Shown here in pieces: positions 53,061 to 61,853 of a DNA stretch of 64,000 bases. This stretch comes from Rhizobium jaguaris (GTDB taxonomy: Bacteria; Pseudomonadota; Alphaproteobacteria; Rhizobiales; Rhizobiaceae). The notes beneath the pieces are model-generated. The model made no database searches, had not been told where the DNA came from, and saw nothing but the letters and a program-made list of their open reading frames with translations. A program made the translations under genes and the position numbers. Position 1 is the first letter of the stretch, and every line of letters starts with the position of its first letter. The stretch is taken from assembly GCF_003627755.1 (NCBI RefSeq), contig NZ_CP032695.1, forward strand, positions 1,302,001 to 1,366,000, given 5' to 3'.

Positions 53061-53561
53061 ATGTTCGCCAAAAAACTCCCCACCGCGCTCGCGCTCGTAT
53101 TGTTAGGCTTTTCCACCGCATATGCCGAGCCGCCGGCCCGCATCGGGCAATTTGATGCTTGGGGCGCCTATTCCTATCGGTCCGGAAGTGAAGTTAGCTG
53201 CTATGTCCTATCGACACCCACTAGTCAGGTACCGTCGACGGTTGACCATGGGAGCAATTTCTTCATCGTCGCGCGCGGTCCCGACGGAAAGGCATATATG
53301 CCTGAAGTTGCCATGGGCTACGATCTGAAGCAGGGCGCGCCAATACAAGCCACGATTGGTGATGCCACCTTCACCATGTTCGCCAAGGACAGACATGGCT
53401 GGGTCGAGGATCAATCACAGGAGCCCACCATGGTGGATGCCATGAAGTCGGGCAACGAGCTTAGCGTGCAAGCCACGTCGCGGCGTGGAACGGCGACTAG
53501 CTATTCCTACTCACTCTCCGGCATTACCGCAGCGTTGAAACAAATAAAGGTGTGCGAATGA
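53061..53561 (+). CDS. IalB-like secreted protein
   Basis: A protein of 166 residues with a signal peptide ('LPTALALVLLGFSTAYA'). The mature part resembles the alphaproteobacterial invasion-associated locus B family: 'FDAWGAYSY', 'CYVLSTPTSQVPSTVDHGSNF', split at SQVP, 'DATFTMFAKDRHGWVEDQ' and a closing cysteine in 'IKVCE' that can pair with the first cysteine. IalB proteins are outer-membrane or periplasmic and of uncertain function outside pathogens. ATG 53061 follows AGGAA; earlier starts at 53025 and 53043 are less likely. Confidence 0.83.
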   Translation: MFAKKLPTALALVLLGFSTAYAEPPARIGQFDAWGAYSYRSGSEVSCYVLSTPTSQVPSTVDHGSNFFIVARGPDGKAYMPEVAMGYDLKQGAPIQATIGDATFTMFAKDRHGWVEDQSQEPTMVDAMKSGNELSVQATSRRGTATSYSYSLSGITAALKQIKVCE

Positions 53562-53824
53562 AATAGCAGGCCGTCGTGAAATCCGCAGGCTTCAGTAACG
53601 GGCGCCAGCCACGAACAAAAGCCCGCCGCAGACCGGGAGTCAGTAGTCGCGGCGGGCTCACGCTCCAGTGGCCGGCGTGGTACACCGTGAGCTGCGGGGC
53701 GCAAACGTCCCGATGGTATGAACTCAGACGAAGCGCTTTGGTTCCCGTCGCAGCGGTGCGATATTTCGTTCGCCCGTACTGATGGGTGGATATGACCGGA
53801 AGGCCGCAGTGGCTTGAGCAATGC

Positions 53825-54079
53825 CTACTGCAACAAAGATATCCCGGCTTCTTTTGCTGCTTTGATGAATGCCTCCCGGGCAGCCTCTGGGCAGGTCACA
53901 CCCATCATCGCATCGAGGCATATTCGCACCGCGGTCACGTACTCTTCACCATCTTCAATCGGCCAGTGCTCCAGCAGAGTCTCAGCGGCCTCTCGTACCG
54001 AATTGACCCGCCGATAACCGTCCGTACCTCCCATCACCAGCGTTACGGCAGAAAATGGCTGCAAGGTGTCTCGATTCAA
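53825..54079 (-). CDS. DUF982 protein (first copy)
   Basis: A rhizobial small protein of 84 residues with the DUF982 core: 'VREAAETLLEHWPIEDGEEYVTAV', split at HWP, and 'CLDAMMGVTCPEAAREAFIKAA'. Such proteins are abundant on rhizobial replicons and their function is unknown. The start is TTG 54079, nine bases after GGAGG; an ATG at 54086 is in another frame. A paralogue lies at 54335. Confidence 0.75.
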   Translation of the reverse strand: MNRDTLQPFSAVTLVMGGTDGYRRVNSVREAAETLLEHWPIEDGEEYVTAVRICLDAMMGVTCPEAAREAFIKAAKEAGISLLQ

Positions 54080-54334
54080 AACGCATTACCTCCGAAACAT
54101 ATAGATTTCGGTAACCTTGCAAAAAACGTTCCGGGGAGGCGGCAGGGCCTGTCCGCCCTTGGTCGCCAATCGCCAGAATATGACCCGAGAGAGCCAAGAC
54201 CCCATGTTAATGCCGCTGGCGGTAACGCGAGCGTGGTTGGGCTTAACGCGGCCAAAGCTCAAACTGTGGGGAAAATATCTCGGTAAAGCCGCACTTGGCG
54301 TCCCCGCCGGCGAAAGAGCGATCAGCCAACAGCC

Positions 54335-54577
54335 TCATCGACAAACCAGAAGTGCCTCGATCGAGGCCATCTCGAAGGCGTCCCGTGCCTCGCTCGCCGT
54401 ACATTCATGTTCGAGCGCGGCGTTGCAGACCTTCTTGGCCTCTCTCAAAAAGACACCATCGGTGATGGGCCATTCTTTTTCCAGGCACCCTACGGCCTCA
54501 GCCGGGCTTTTGACGGCCTTTTGTTTCCCGCTGCTGACAATGACGGAGACGGGTGCCTCCCATGCGAGAGCGCTCAT
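54335..54577 (-). CDS. DUF982 protein (second copy)
   Basis: A protein of 80 residues with the same DUF982 core: 'SPAEAVGCLEKEWPITDGVF' and 'CNAALEHECTASEARDAFEMA'. It is clearly diverged from the first copy, so the duplication is old or the two came in separately. ATG 54577 has AAGGAGG at good spacing. It is 255 bp upstream of the first copy on the same strand. Confidence 0.8.
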   Translation of the reverse strand: MSALAWEAPVSVIVSSGKQKAVKSPAEAVGCLEKEWPITDGVFLREAKKVCNAALEHECTASEARDAFEMASIEALLVCR

Positions 54578-54773
54578 TCTGTTCCTCCTTTGTCTTTCAG
54601 ATAAGGTTAGACAAACGATGGCTTTTACCGCTCTGTTCCAAGAGCAAGATCAAAAAATTCCATCTCCGTAAGAAAAAGCTGCACAAGTAAGCCGAATTAC
54701 AAATCAGGGTTACAAATAAGGCAGCTTTTCGACAGGAGAGCGTATGCCCTAAAGGCAGATAACTGGCCGGTCG

Positions 54774-54780
54774 GCCGAAC
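54774..54780. repeat. Left target-site duplication of the IS21 element
   Basis: GCCGAAC directly before the element. The same seven bases follow the other end at 57378-57384. The exact match fixes the insertion boundaries. Confidence 0.85.
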
Positions 54781-54906
54781 TGCCGATTCCGATGAAGCCG
54801 CCCCTTTGTTCCGAGATGATTGCGCCCCTTGATTCCGGGATGATCTCGCCCCCTGTTTAGTGGGGTCTGCAGGCGATGATTGTTGTCAGTCCATTTAGGC
54901 GGGGTG

Positions 54907-55644
54907 TCAAGCTTTTCGGGGCAGGTTTCGGCGTAGGCTATCGCCGCTCAATTCGATGCGATGGGCGTTGTGAACGAGGCGATCCAGGATGGCATCAGCA
55001 TAAGTCGGGTTTCCTATGACGTCGTGCCATGCCGACACCGGAAGTTGGCTGGTAATGATGGTTGATCTGCGGCCGTAGCGATCTTCCAGGATTTCGAGGA
55101 GGTCGTGCCGGGCCTGTTCGTTGAGCGGTTCGAGACCCCAGTCGTCGAGGATCAGGACTTGAACATGGCCCAGGGTACGTTGCAGCCGAGCATACCTGCC
55201 GTCGCCGCGAGCAAGTGCGAGCTGAGCAAACAGTCGTGGGACACGCTGATAGAGAACGGAACGATCGTCACGGCAAGCCTTGTGGCCGAGAGCGCAGGCT
55301 AACCAGCTTTTTCCGACACCCGAGGGTCCGCAAATGGCCAGATTGTCATGAGCGTTGATCCAGTCGCCGCCGAGCAGCTTCATGAAGAGCGCGCGATCAA
55401 GGCCGCGCTCGCTGCGGTAGTCGACATCTTCCGGGGTGGCCTGGTGGCGAAGCTTGGCAAACCTGAGGCGTGCGGCAAGCTTACGATCGTAGCGGGAACT
55501 CCACTCCCGTTCGAGCAGCAGTCCTAGCCACTCGGCATGCGAGAGATGTTCGGCTTCGCCGTTGGTGACGAGCTCCCCGAAGGCCTTTGCCATGCCGGCC
55601 AGGCCCATGGAATTGAGTTTGTCGAGTGTTGGATGGGCAAGCAT
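54907..55644 (-). CDS. istB: IS21 helper ATPase IstB
   Basis: The AAA+ helper of IS21 transposition, 245 residues. Walker A 'GPSGVGKSWLACALGHKA', Walker B 'VLILDDWGLEPLNEQARHDLLE', split at LEPLN, sensor region 'STIITSQLPVSAWHDVI'. IstB selects target DNA and stimulates IstA. The start ATG 55644 lies 12 bases after the istA stop, so both are expressed together. All motifs are intact. Confidence 0.95.
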   Translation of the reverse strand: MLAHPTLDKLNSMGLAGMAKAFGELVTNGEAEHLSHAEWLGLLLEREWSSRYDRKLAARLRFAKLRHQATPEDVDYRSERGLDRALFMKLLGGDWINAHDNLAICGPSGVGKSWLACALGHKACRDDRSVLYQRVPRLFAQLALARGDGRYARLQRTLGHVQVLILDDWGLEPLNEQARHDLLEILEDRYGRRSTIITSQLPVSAWHDVIGNPTYADAILDRLVHNAHRIELSGDSLRRNLPRKA

Positions 55645-55656
55645 TCTTTGTTCTCC

Positions 55657-57207
55657 TTAGTGGTAATAGCGAGGTCCACGGATGTTTTCGTGTTGGATAG
55701 GCTCATGCGAAGGTGGTCCATTGGTGGAGGCGGCTCGATCGAGATGATTGTCGAGGATGGAGCGCACCGAACCGTAGGTCCGGGCCCCGATCTCAAGCGC
55801 ACGGCTGCAAGCAGCGTTCACTCTGTCGCGGCCAAAGCTTTTGTTCAGGCGGATAATTCCCATGCAGGCTCGAAAGCCCTGCTCCGGGTGCGGCCTGTCG
55901 GCGAGGATCTTCTCACACAGCAATGCAACCTCCGGCCCGATGGAAGAGGCCTCGCGTTGAATGCGTTCGATCGTCCAGTCGGCAAAGCGGCGGTGGGCCG
56001 AGGGCATGTGATCGGGGATTGTGGTGTGCTTGCCGTTACCGCTGGAGCGGCGATGAGCGGCTATTCGCTCGCCTTTGTGGAATATCTCGATCGTATTGGC
56101 GGTGATGCGCGCCTCGACTTGCTCGCGAGCAAAGCGATAGGGAACGGAGTAATAATGCCGCTCGATCTCGACGTGGTAATCCAATCCAGCACGCCGGATA
56201 CGCCATTCCGCAAAGACATAGCGTTCAACGGGCAATGGCCTTAAAGCGGGCCGGTCGAGCTCTTCGAACAATTGGCGGCGCGTGACGCCAACCCGGCGAA
56301 GGACACGCCTGTCGTTCAAATCATATAGCAAGTCGGCAATCGCCGCATTGACTTCGGCCAGACTGTAGAAGGTGCGATGGCGGAGGCGGCCCAGCAGCCA
56401 ACGCTCGACGATACGAACCGCAGCCTCGACTTTCGCCTTGTCGCGGGGGCGTCTCGGCCTCGTCGGCAGGACGGCGCTGCCATAATGCGCTGCCATCGCG
56501 CAATACGTCCGGTTGACCTGGGGATCGAAGTGGCACGCCTTGATGATCGCCACCTTGGCATTGTCGGGAACCAGCAACGCCGGCGCACCGCCGAAGAACT
56601 CCAGCGCCTGAACATGGCATTCGACCCAGTCCGGAAGCGTCTCGGTCCAGCGCGCCTGCGCGAACGAAAGACTGGATGCCCCCAGGACAGCGACAAATAA
56701 ATGGGCCTGCCGTGTTTTGCCCGACAGCCGATCAACGACAACAGTGACCGTGTCGCCGGCGTAGTCGACGAACAATTTGTCGCCCGCCATATGATCCTGC
56801 CGCATCGTCACCGGCAGCTTCAACGCCCAGCCGCGATAGAGGTCACAATATCGGCTGTAGCGGTAACCATCGGGATAACGGCTTATGTATTCGTCCCAGA
56901 GAATTTGCAGCGTCACGTGCTTGCGCTTGAGCTCGCGATGGACTTGCACCCAGTCAGGCTCCGGTGCGCGACGATGACCCGTCTTCGTCCCAGCCGCACG
57001 GTAGAGCGCCGCCTCCAGGACGGCATCACTCACGTCATCATCCAACGGCCACGAAAGCCCCGCAGCCGCCGCCCGTCGCAGCGTCTCGCGCACCGTCGAG
57101 GCTGCTGCTCCGACCCGAACCGCAATCGATTTGTGGCCCAGCCCTTGCTCGGACCGATATCTCAGTATCTCGCGGACACGCCGCATCTCCAGTCTCTCCG
57201 CAGGCAT
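55657..57207 (-). CDS. istA: IS21 transposase IstA
   Basis: The DDE transposase, 516 residues. An N-terminal helix-turn-helix ('LGHKSIAVRVGAAASTVRETL') binds the terminal repeats. The catalytic core has 'KLFVDYAGDTV' (Asp), 'LLVPDNAKVAI' (Asp) and 'PRDKAKVEAAVRIVE' (Glu). The integrase core sits in the middle and a beta-barrel tail follows. No frameshift or stop is seen, so the element could be active. ATG 57207 follows GGAAGGAACGGG. Confidence 0.95.
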   Translation of the reverse strand: MPAERLEMRRVREILRYRSEQGLGHKSIAVRVGAAASTVRETLRRAAAAGLSWPLDDDVSDAVLEAALYRAAGTKTGHRRAPEPDWVQVHRELKRKHVTLQILWDEYISRYPDGYRYSRYCDLYRGWALKLPVTMRQDHMAGDKLFVDYAGDTVTVVVDRLSGKTRQAHLFVAVLGASSLSFAQARWTETLPDWVECHVQALEFFGGAPALLVPDNAKVAIIKACHFDPQVNRTYCAMAAHYGSAVLPTRPRRPRDKAKVEAAVRIVERWLLGRLRHRTFYSLAEVNAAIADLLYDLNDRRVLRRVGVTRRQLFEELDRPALRPLPVERYVFAEWRIRRAGLDYHVEIERHYYSVPYRFAREQVEARITANTIEIFHKGERIAAHRRSSGNGKHTTIPDHMPSAHRRFADWTIERIQREASSIGPEVALLCEKILADRPHPEQGFRACMGIIRLNKSFGRDRVNAACSRALEIGARTYGSVRSILDNHLDRAASTNGPPSHEPIQHENIRGPRYYH

Positions 57208-57377
57208 CCCGTTCCTTCCTTGTCATCATTGACGGAAGGAACTTCACACCGGCAGAACACCCTTGCCACATCCCTCCGTAGGGGCGGCATCATCTCGGAA
57301 CAAGGGGGCGACTAATTCTCGGAATTGGGGGGCGACATCATTTCGGAATCAGGGGGCGGATTGCCTCGGAATTTGCA

Positions 57378-57384
57378 GCCGAAC
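57378..57384. repeat. Right target-site duplication of the IS21 element
   Basis: GCCGAAC directly after the element end, identical to 54774-54780. Without the IS and one copy, the sequence would read continuously. Confidence 0.85.
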
Positions 57385-57535
57385 CGACGCTGTCCAGTCA
57401 AAGCGTAAAATAGTAGCACAAGATTGTCGAAAGAACGGCATCTGGTTGTTTTGAGATGAGACGATGCGGAACTTGATTCGATCATCAATGTTCCTGAAAC
57501 GGGCTGCTCCGCCCGCCTTTTGAGGAGGTCTTGTC

Positions 57536-57583
57536 ATGAATGACCGAAATCGTATGTCGACGGCTGTCGAAAGCGCCGGCTGA
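57536..57583 (+). CDS. Possible 15-codon leader frame
   Basis: ATG 57536 after GAGGAGG, encoding MNDRNRMSTAVESAG then TGA, ending five bases before the GTG of the GXWXG gene. It may couple translation to the next gene or be the remnant of an earlier start. Only the Shine-Dalgarno site and position support it. Confidence 0.3.
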   Translation: MNDRNRMSTAVESAG

Positions 57584-57588
57584 GCGAC

Positions 57589-58131
57589 GTGGAAAACACG
57601 CGGCAAATTCCAAGCAGTTTCCGATCGCAGGCCGAAGCCTTTGGCTATTTCGATTGCCTGGACGCAGCCTCGGTCGGCGAACTCACCGGTCTTTGGCAGG
57701 GTCATGGCATCGCGTCCGGCCACCCGCTGGACGGCGTCCTGGAAAATCTCGGATGGTACGGCAAGCGCTTCAGGTCTGATCGTAGAGCCGATGCTCTGCT
57801 ATTTGCGGTAGGACCTCACCGGCTCGTGGCGATCGACCCGGGAATGATCCCTTTGAAACTCGCCTTCCGCTTTCATCGCGTCGGGCGGACCAGGGCGGCG
57901 CGCGGCTGGTTTTCGTATCTGCAGAAGATGTGGCGGGCAAAGGGGCCGGTCGCCTCCCTGCGATCGATGTCCTTCCGAGGCAAGACGAGCGCTGCAATGG
58001 TCTATGACAGTCAGCCGATCACCGACTATTTCCGCAGAATTGATGATGATCGGCTCCTCGGCGTGATGGCAGCCGAGGGCGACGATCGGCATTATTTTTT
58101 TGTTCTCATGCGCATAAAGACGGAGGCCTAG
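57589..58131 (+). CDS. GXWXG/DUF4334 protein
   Basis: A protein of 180 residues of the GXWXG-DUF4334 architecture: 'LDAASVGELTGLWQGHGIASGHPLDG' (split at WQG) carries the G-x-W-x-G element. 'LENLGWYGKRFRS' follows, then the DUF4334 part with 'FRGKTSAAMVYDSQPITDYFR' (split at YDSQ) and 'RHYFFVLMRI'. The fold is predicted to be a small ligand-binding beta structure; function unknown. The start is GTG 57589, without a strong site of its own; a 15-codon frame with a good site ends just before it (57536-57583). Confidence 0.8.
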   Translation: MENTRQIPSSFRSQAEAFGYFDCLDAASVGELTGLWQGHGIASGHPLDGVLENLGWYGKRFRSDRRADALLFAVGPHRLVAIDPGMIPLKLAFRFHRVGRTRAARGWFSYLQKMWRAKGPVASLRSMSFRGKTSAAMVYDSQPITDYFRRIDDDRLLGVMAAEGDDRHYFFVLMRIKTEA

Positions 58132-58196
58132 GACGCCGGAGCCGGCCCGCTTTCGACAGTCGGCAGGCCGTCAATGGCTTCTGTGGCCGGCTTCCC

Positions 58197-58637
58197 TCAC
58201 GCGCTTTTCGGTTTCTTCTGGGCGCGGGCGGGGCGAGCGGCAGCGCGCGCCGATGTATTCACTGCCACGGCGGCGCGAATGAGCGCCTTCAACGCATCTT
58301 CATCGATCGCGTCGCTCTCGCGAAAATCGATGGCACGCCGGGTATTGCCTTCGAGGCTGGAATTGAAGAGACCGGAAGGATCTTCCAAAGAGGCGCCCTT
58401 GGCGAAGGTCATCTTGACGACTTCCTTGTAGGTCTCACCGGTGCAGATTATTCCGGCGTGCGACCACACAGGAACCCCTCTCCACTTCCATTCCTCGACC
58501 ACTTCCGGGTCGGCCTGTTTGATGAGAGTCCGGATCCGAGCGAGCGTCTCGCCCCGCCAATCATTCAGCTGCTTGATTCTCGCATCTATCAGCTGAGAGG
58601 GAGAGTCTTCTCCTTCTTTTGAGACGCTGTTCTCCAT
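58197..58637 (-). CDS. DUF1801 protein (first copy)
   Basis: A protein of 146 residues with the DUF1801/YdhG-like domain: 'LNDWRGETLARIRTLIKQADPEV', split at RIRT, 'EEWKWRGVPVWSHAGIICTGE', split at VWSH, 'YKEVVKMTFAKGASLED'. The tail is Ala/Lys/Arg-rich and could bind nucleic acid. Function unknown. ATG 58637 has GAAGGCGAC upstream; ATG 58658 is possible. A second DUF1801 gene lies 157 bp upstream on the same strand. Confidence 0.82.
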   Translation of the reverse strand: MENSVSKEGEDSPSQLIDARIKQLNDWRGETLARIRTLIKQADPEVVEEWKWRGVPVWSHAGIICTGETYKEVVKMTFAKGASLEDPSGLFNSSLEGNTRRAIDFRESDAIDEDALKALIRAAVAVNTSARAAARPARAQKKPKSA

Positions 58638-58794
58638 CGTTGTTGTCGCCTTCCTCATGGCTTGTTACCCACCCGGCGCTTCAGTACCGTTTATTAGCGT
58701 TTGGCGCCACCGCATGTTGTTTCTATCGGGTCTTCGATGGTCAATCCAGACCCGCAGATCGTCCTCGCGCCGTGCACACACGTTTAATGGCTGC

Positions 58795-59265
58795 TCACAT
58801 TCGCTCGCCCGGCAATTGGCTGGCCTGCTTCACCCAGGCCGCGAGCTGAGCTTCGTCAAGCTGGTCGTCCTCGCGGATGTTGAGGTAGCGTGTGTCCTTG
58901 CTCTTGGACTCGCCGGGGGGAACAGGTCGCAGCGACGTGCCGCGGAAAAAAGCCACTTTGACATAATTCGTGAATGTATGGATGCCGAGGAACCAGCCGC
59001 CGCCCTCGATTCCATATAGCGGCGAGTTCCACTTTACCGCCTTATGCACGCCGGGAACGGTGCGTGCGATCAGCGCGTCCAGGCGGCGCCCGACATCGCC
59101 TTTCCAGCCCGGCAAAGCCGCGATGTAGGCCTGCACAGGGGCGTCGCCGTCGGCCTTCGCGATCTGAGGATTGCCGCCTGCGAGGAGGGCTGGCTCCTCA
59201 GCAACCCGCTTGATGGTGGTCTTTTTTGCGACCTTCGCCGACCTCTCTGGTGCCTTGCTGGCCAT
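58795..59265 (-). CDS. DUF1801 protein (second copy)
   Basis: A 156-residue protein of the same family: 'VQAYIAALPGWKGDVGRRLD', 'TVPGVHKAVKWNSPLYGIEG', 'WFLGIHTFTNYVKVAFFRG'. The basic N-terminal leader ('KAPERSAKVAKKTTIKRV') is the mirror of the basic tail in the other copy. Function is unknown. ATG 59265 follows AAGGAGCAAAC. Tandem copies suggest a duplicated stress-associated gene, as these proteins are often found near NHEJ or general-stress genes (context here does not prove it). Confidence 0.84.
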   Translation of the reverse strand: MASKAPERSAKVAKKTTIKRVAEEPALLAGGNPQIAKADGDAPVQAYIAALPGWKGDVGRRLDALIARTVPGVHKAVKWNSPLYGIEGGGWFLGIHTFTNYVKVAFFRGTSLRPVPPGESKSKDTRYLNIREDDQLDEAQLAAWVKQASQLPGERM

Positions 59266-59549
59266 CGTGTTTGCTCCTTGAATTTACCTCATCCGGTTGG
59301 CAATGCGTCGTCGTTATCAGCCATATGCGGCGGTGACGCATTTCGTATGACTACCGTCTTTAGATACCTGCGCTATTTAACTTTGTAAGTGGCATGGAAG
59401 ACGTCACATCTCGCTGTCCGAGTGTAGCGCAGGATAAGCGAGCCGTACCGTTATGGTACCAAGGTGGCTGAATGAACGGCTTGTTCGGGTAGTGTTCAGG
59501 TAAGTGTCGTATCGTTCACTCAAGGAACCGACATCAGAAGGAGCAAAAG

Positions 59550-59894
59550 ATGTTTGGACGTCTCGCAGCAGTTTCTTACATAGCGTTGGCTGGATTGGCA
59601 GCGTCGCAATTGCTTCCCTCGGTCGCAATGGCGCAGTATTTCGACGATAACCAGGACAACGGGCCGCCGCCGTGGGCCCATCACCAGGATCAATACTGGG
59701 ATCACTCGCAGAGAGACTATTACGGTGGCGGCTGCAGCCGGCGTGAGCTCATGGCAGCCGCGCGTGACGAAGGCTTCCGGCGCATCGATTCAGTCCAGAT
59801 GAATGGACGGCGCATCGTCGTCCGTGGCTGGAATGACGGCGGCCCTGACCGCATGGTCTTTGCCAACCGGCGCGGCTGCCCGGTTATCGACTGA
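59550..59894 (+). CDS. Small secreted protein, aromatic/His-rich linker
   Basis: A protein of 114 residues with a signal peptide ('YIALAGLAASQLLPSVAMA'). A linker rich in D, Q, H and Y follows ('YFDDNQDNGPPPWAHHQDQY'), then a conserved-looking domain 'CSRRELMAAARDEGFRRIDS' and 'GRRIVVRGWNDGGPDRMVF', with two cysteines that could form a disulfide. The domain looks like the small PepSY-like or YpeB-type fold common in Rhizobiales secreted proteins; this is a guess. ATG 59550 follows AAGGAG. Confidence 0.72.
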   Translation: MFGRLAAVSYIALAGLAASQLLPSVAMAQYFDDNQDNGPPPWAHHQDQYWDHSQRDYYGGGCSRRELMAAARDEGFRRIDSVQMNGRRIVVRGWNDGGPDRMVFANRRGCPVID

Positions 59895-60232
59895 GGCGTC
59901 AGTCGTTCTTCATCGCGAGCCGAGTTAGCCGGCGGGGTAGGGTGCGCTTGAAGTATCGCCCGGCCGCGCTTGAATAAGTCCGGCCCAGCCCCGCACTCGT
60001 CAATCATTTCCTGCGGCCTTGAGAGAGGAACGTGAGATGGAAATAGTGGTTGGCGGGTTATCCGGTGGAAACGGGCGGGAAGGGCCTTTCGATTAGCGTT
60101 CAACGAGATCGACGTTATCAATCCCTCACTAAGCTGAAGGGATGGAAGCTCCCGGCGTCGACGTGTTCACGCGGAGACGCTTGCTATCCAAAATCAGCGA
60201 GGCCCGACAGATATGCCGGGTCTCGGTTGCTG
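59895..60232. other. Convergent intergenic region
   Basis: About 340 bases between the convergent small-protein genes. I see no gene or strong terminator. Short GC-rich repeats are present but weak. Confidence 0.4.
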
Positions 60233-60523
60233 CTAGTCGCAGCGTCGAATCGTCCTTGTGACCCGATCACCATCTTCATTTATGCGGGTAATGCTCTTGG
60301 TATAGCACCGGTCGCGGTCATAATAACGATCGCGCTCGCGAAGTCTGCCGATCGAGATACCCTGATCGCTTATGATCACGCCGGCGCGATCACGATGGTG
60401 CGGGTAATAATAGCCGTCATCATACGAGGGGCCGCCGACAATGACGTCCTGCGCGAATGCAGGGACGGCAACGGAACCCACAGCGAGAACTGCCAGTGCG
60501 CATCCTATGATTGCGTTTCGCAT
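60233..60523 (-). CDS. Small secreted Tyr/Arg-rich protein
   Basis: A protein of 96 residues with a signal peptide ('AIIGCALAVLAVGSVAVPAFA'). The mature part is rich in Tyr, Asp and Arg ('YDDGYYYPHHRDRAG', 'RLRERDRYYDRDRCY'), with two cysteines. Such proteins are common in Rhizobiales and uncharacterised. ATG 60523 has AAGGAGG at good spacing. It resembles the neighbour at 59550 in size and type but not in sequence. Confidence 0.72.
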   Translation of the reverse strand: MRNAIIGCALAVLAVGSVAVPAFAQDVIVGGPSYDDGYYYPHHRDRAGVIISDQGISIGRLRERDRYYDRDRCYTKSITRINEDGDRVTRTIRRCD

Positions 60524-60670
60524 GAGTTTATCCTCCTTGCTTGCATGTTTAAGCAACGACTGAGGAGAGACATGGTTCCAAGATTTGATCGTCGTCGAAC
60601 ATCGCGCTGATGCGATTGGTAAGCCGTTTAGCGGGCGATTGCCGAGGATCGATGCCTGTTCTGAGCGGCG

Positions 60671-61693
60671 TCAACGCCAGCCGAGGGTAGGGGCGACGTG
60701 AGTCAGGATGGCTTCGATGACATGTGCGTTATAGTCCACGCCGAGCTGGTTGGGGACTGTCAGAAGCAGCGTATCAGCCTCGGCAATAGCCTCGTCCTTC
60801 GCCAGTTGCTCGATAAGAGCGTGCGGCTCAGCGGCGTAGCTGCGACCGAAGATCGCTCGGGTCTTCTCGTCGATGAAGCCGATCTTGTCTTCGTTCTGGT
60901 TGCCGTATCCGAAATAGGCTCGGTCGCGATCATCCACCAATGCAAAAATGCTTCGGCTGACCGATACCCGCGACTCGCGTTTATGGCCGGCGGCCTTCCA
61001 CGCCTCGCGAAACACCCTGATCTGATCGGCCTGCTGGACGTGGAACGGAAGCCCGCTCTCGTCATCCTTGAGCGTGGAGCTCTGCAGGTTCATCCCCAGC
61101 TTGGCCGCCCATGCGGCGGTGGCGTTTGAACTGGCGCCCCACCAGATCCGGTCGCGCAGGCCCTCGGAATGCGGCTCGACGCGCAGAAGGCCGGGAGGGT
61201 TGGGGAACATCGGCCGTGGGTTGGGCTGCGCGAAGCCTTCGCCGCGCAACACATCGAGCAGAACCTCGGCGTGGCGCCGGGCCATCTCAGACTCGGTCTC
61301 GCCTTCGGTCGGCGCATAACCGAAGTGGCGCCATCCATCGATAACTTGTTCGGGGGACCCGCGGCTGATGCCGAGCTGCAGACGTCCGCCGGCGATGAGG
61401 TCGGCAGCACCTGCATCTTCGGCCATATAGAGTGGATTTTCGTAGCGCATGTCGATGACCGCCGTGCCGATCTCGATACGGCTGGTCTTCGCGCCGACGG
61501 CCGCCAGCAGCGGGAACGGCGAGGCAAGCTGCCGGGCGAAATGATGCACGCGAAAATAGGCTCCGTCGGCGCCGAGTTCCTCGGCCGCGACGGCGAGGTC
61601 GATGGACTGCAGAAGCGCGTCGGATGCGGACCGCGTCTGCGATTGGGTCGAGGGCGTCCAGTGCCCGAACGATAGGAAGCCGATTTTCTTCAT
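60671..61693 (-). CDS. LLM-class flavin-dependent oxidoreductase
   Basis: A luciferase-like monooxygenase of 340 residues with the TIM-barrel motifs 'FLSFGHWTPSTQSQTRS', 'AVAAEELGADGAYFRVHHFA' (split at YFR), 'RIEIGTAVIDMRYENPLYMAE' (split at DMR), 'GRLQLGISRGSP'. It uses FMN supplied by a separate reductase. The substrate is unknown. ATG 61693 sits near AGGC, a weak site. No reductase gene is adjacent. Confidence 0.9.
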   Translation of the reverse strand: MKKIGFLSFGHWTPSTQSQTRSASDALLQSIDLAVAAEELGADGAYFRVHHFARQLASPFPLLAAVGAKTSRIEIGTAVIDMRYENPLYMAEDAGAADLIAGGRLQLGISRGSPEQVIDGWRHFGYAPTEGETESEMARRHAEVLLDVLRGEGFAQPNPRPMFPNPPGLLRVEPHSEGLRDRIWWGASSNATAAWAAKLGMNLQSSTLKDDESGLPFHVQQADQIRVFREAWKAAGHKRESRVSVSRSIFALVDDRDRAYFGYGNQNEDKIGFIDEKTRAIFGRSYAAEPHALIEQLAKDEAIAEADTLLLTVPNQLGVDYNAHVIEAILTHVAPTLGWR

Positions 61694-61853
61694 CGTTATG
61701 TAGCCTCAAAACTGTGACATGCTCAGCTTATCTCTTGGCACAATTCCGGCTCAACATACAGCATGGTGAAATCTGGATCTCGGCGGTGATACGACGAATA
61801 GAAACGAGAACCGGAACACCAAGCTGCATGGGGACGGACCCAACGGAGGCAAG

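Larger units (their letters stand above)
54781..57377 (-). mobile_element. Complete IS21-family insertion sequence
   Basis: A 2597-bp element with ends TG...CA, terminal inverted repeats (left TGC..ATTCCGA.G.A..CCGCCCC; right the same with a few changes), istA and istB in the usual order, and a 7-bp target duplication GCCGAAC at 54774-54780 and 57378-57384. Inside each end are several more 20-bp copies of the TTCCGA...CGCCCC motif: three on the left (from 54786, 54808, 54832) and four on the right (ending 57372, 57349, 57325, 57301). These are the transposase binding sites. It appears intact and did not interrupt a recognisable gene. Confidence 0.92.

Noticed and set aside
54774..57384. Insertion of the IS into a gene
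   Set aside because: Joining the flanks across the target duplication gives no continuous coding frame that I recognise, so the target looks intergenic.
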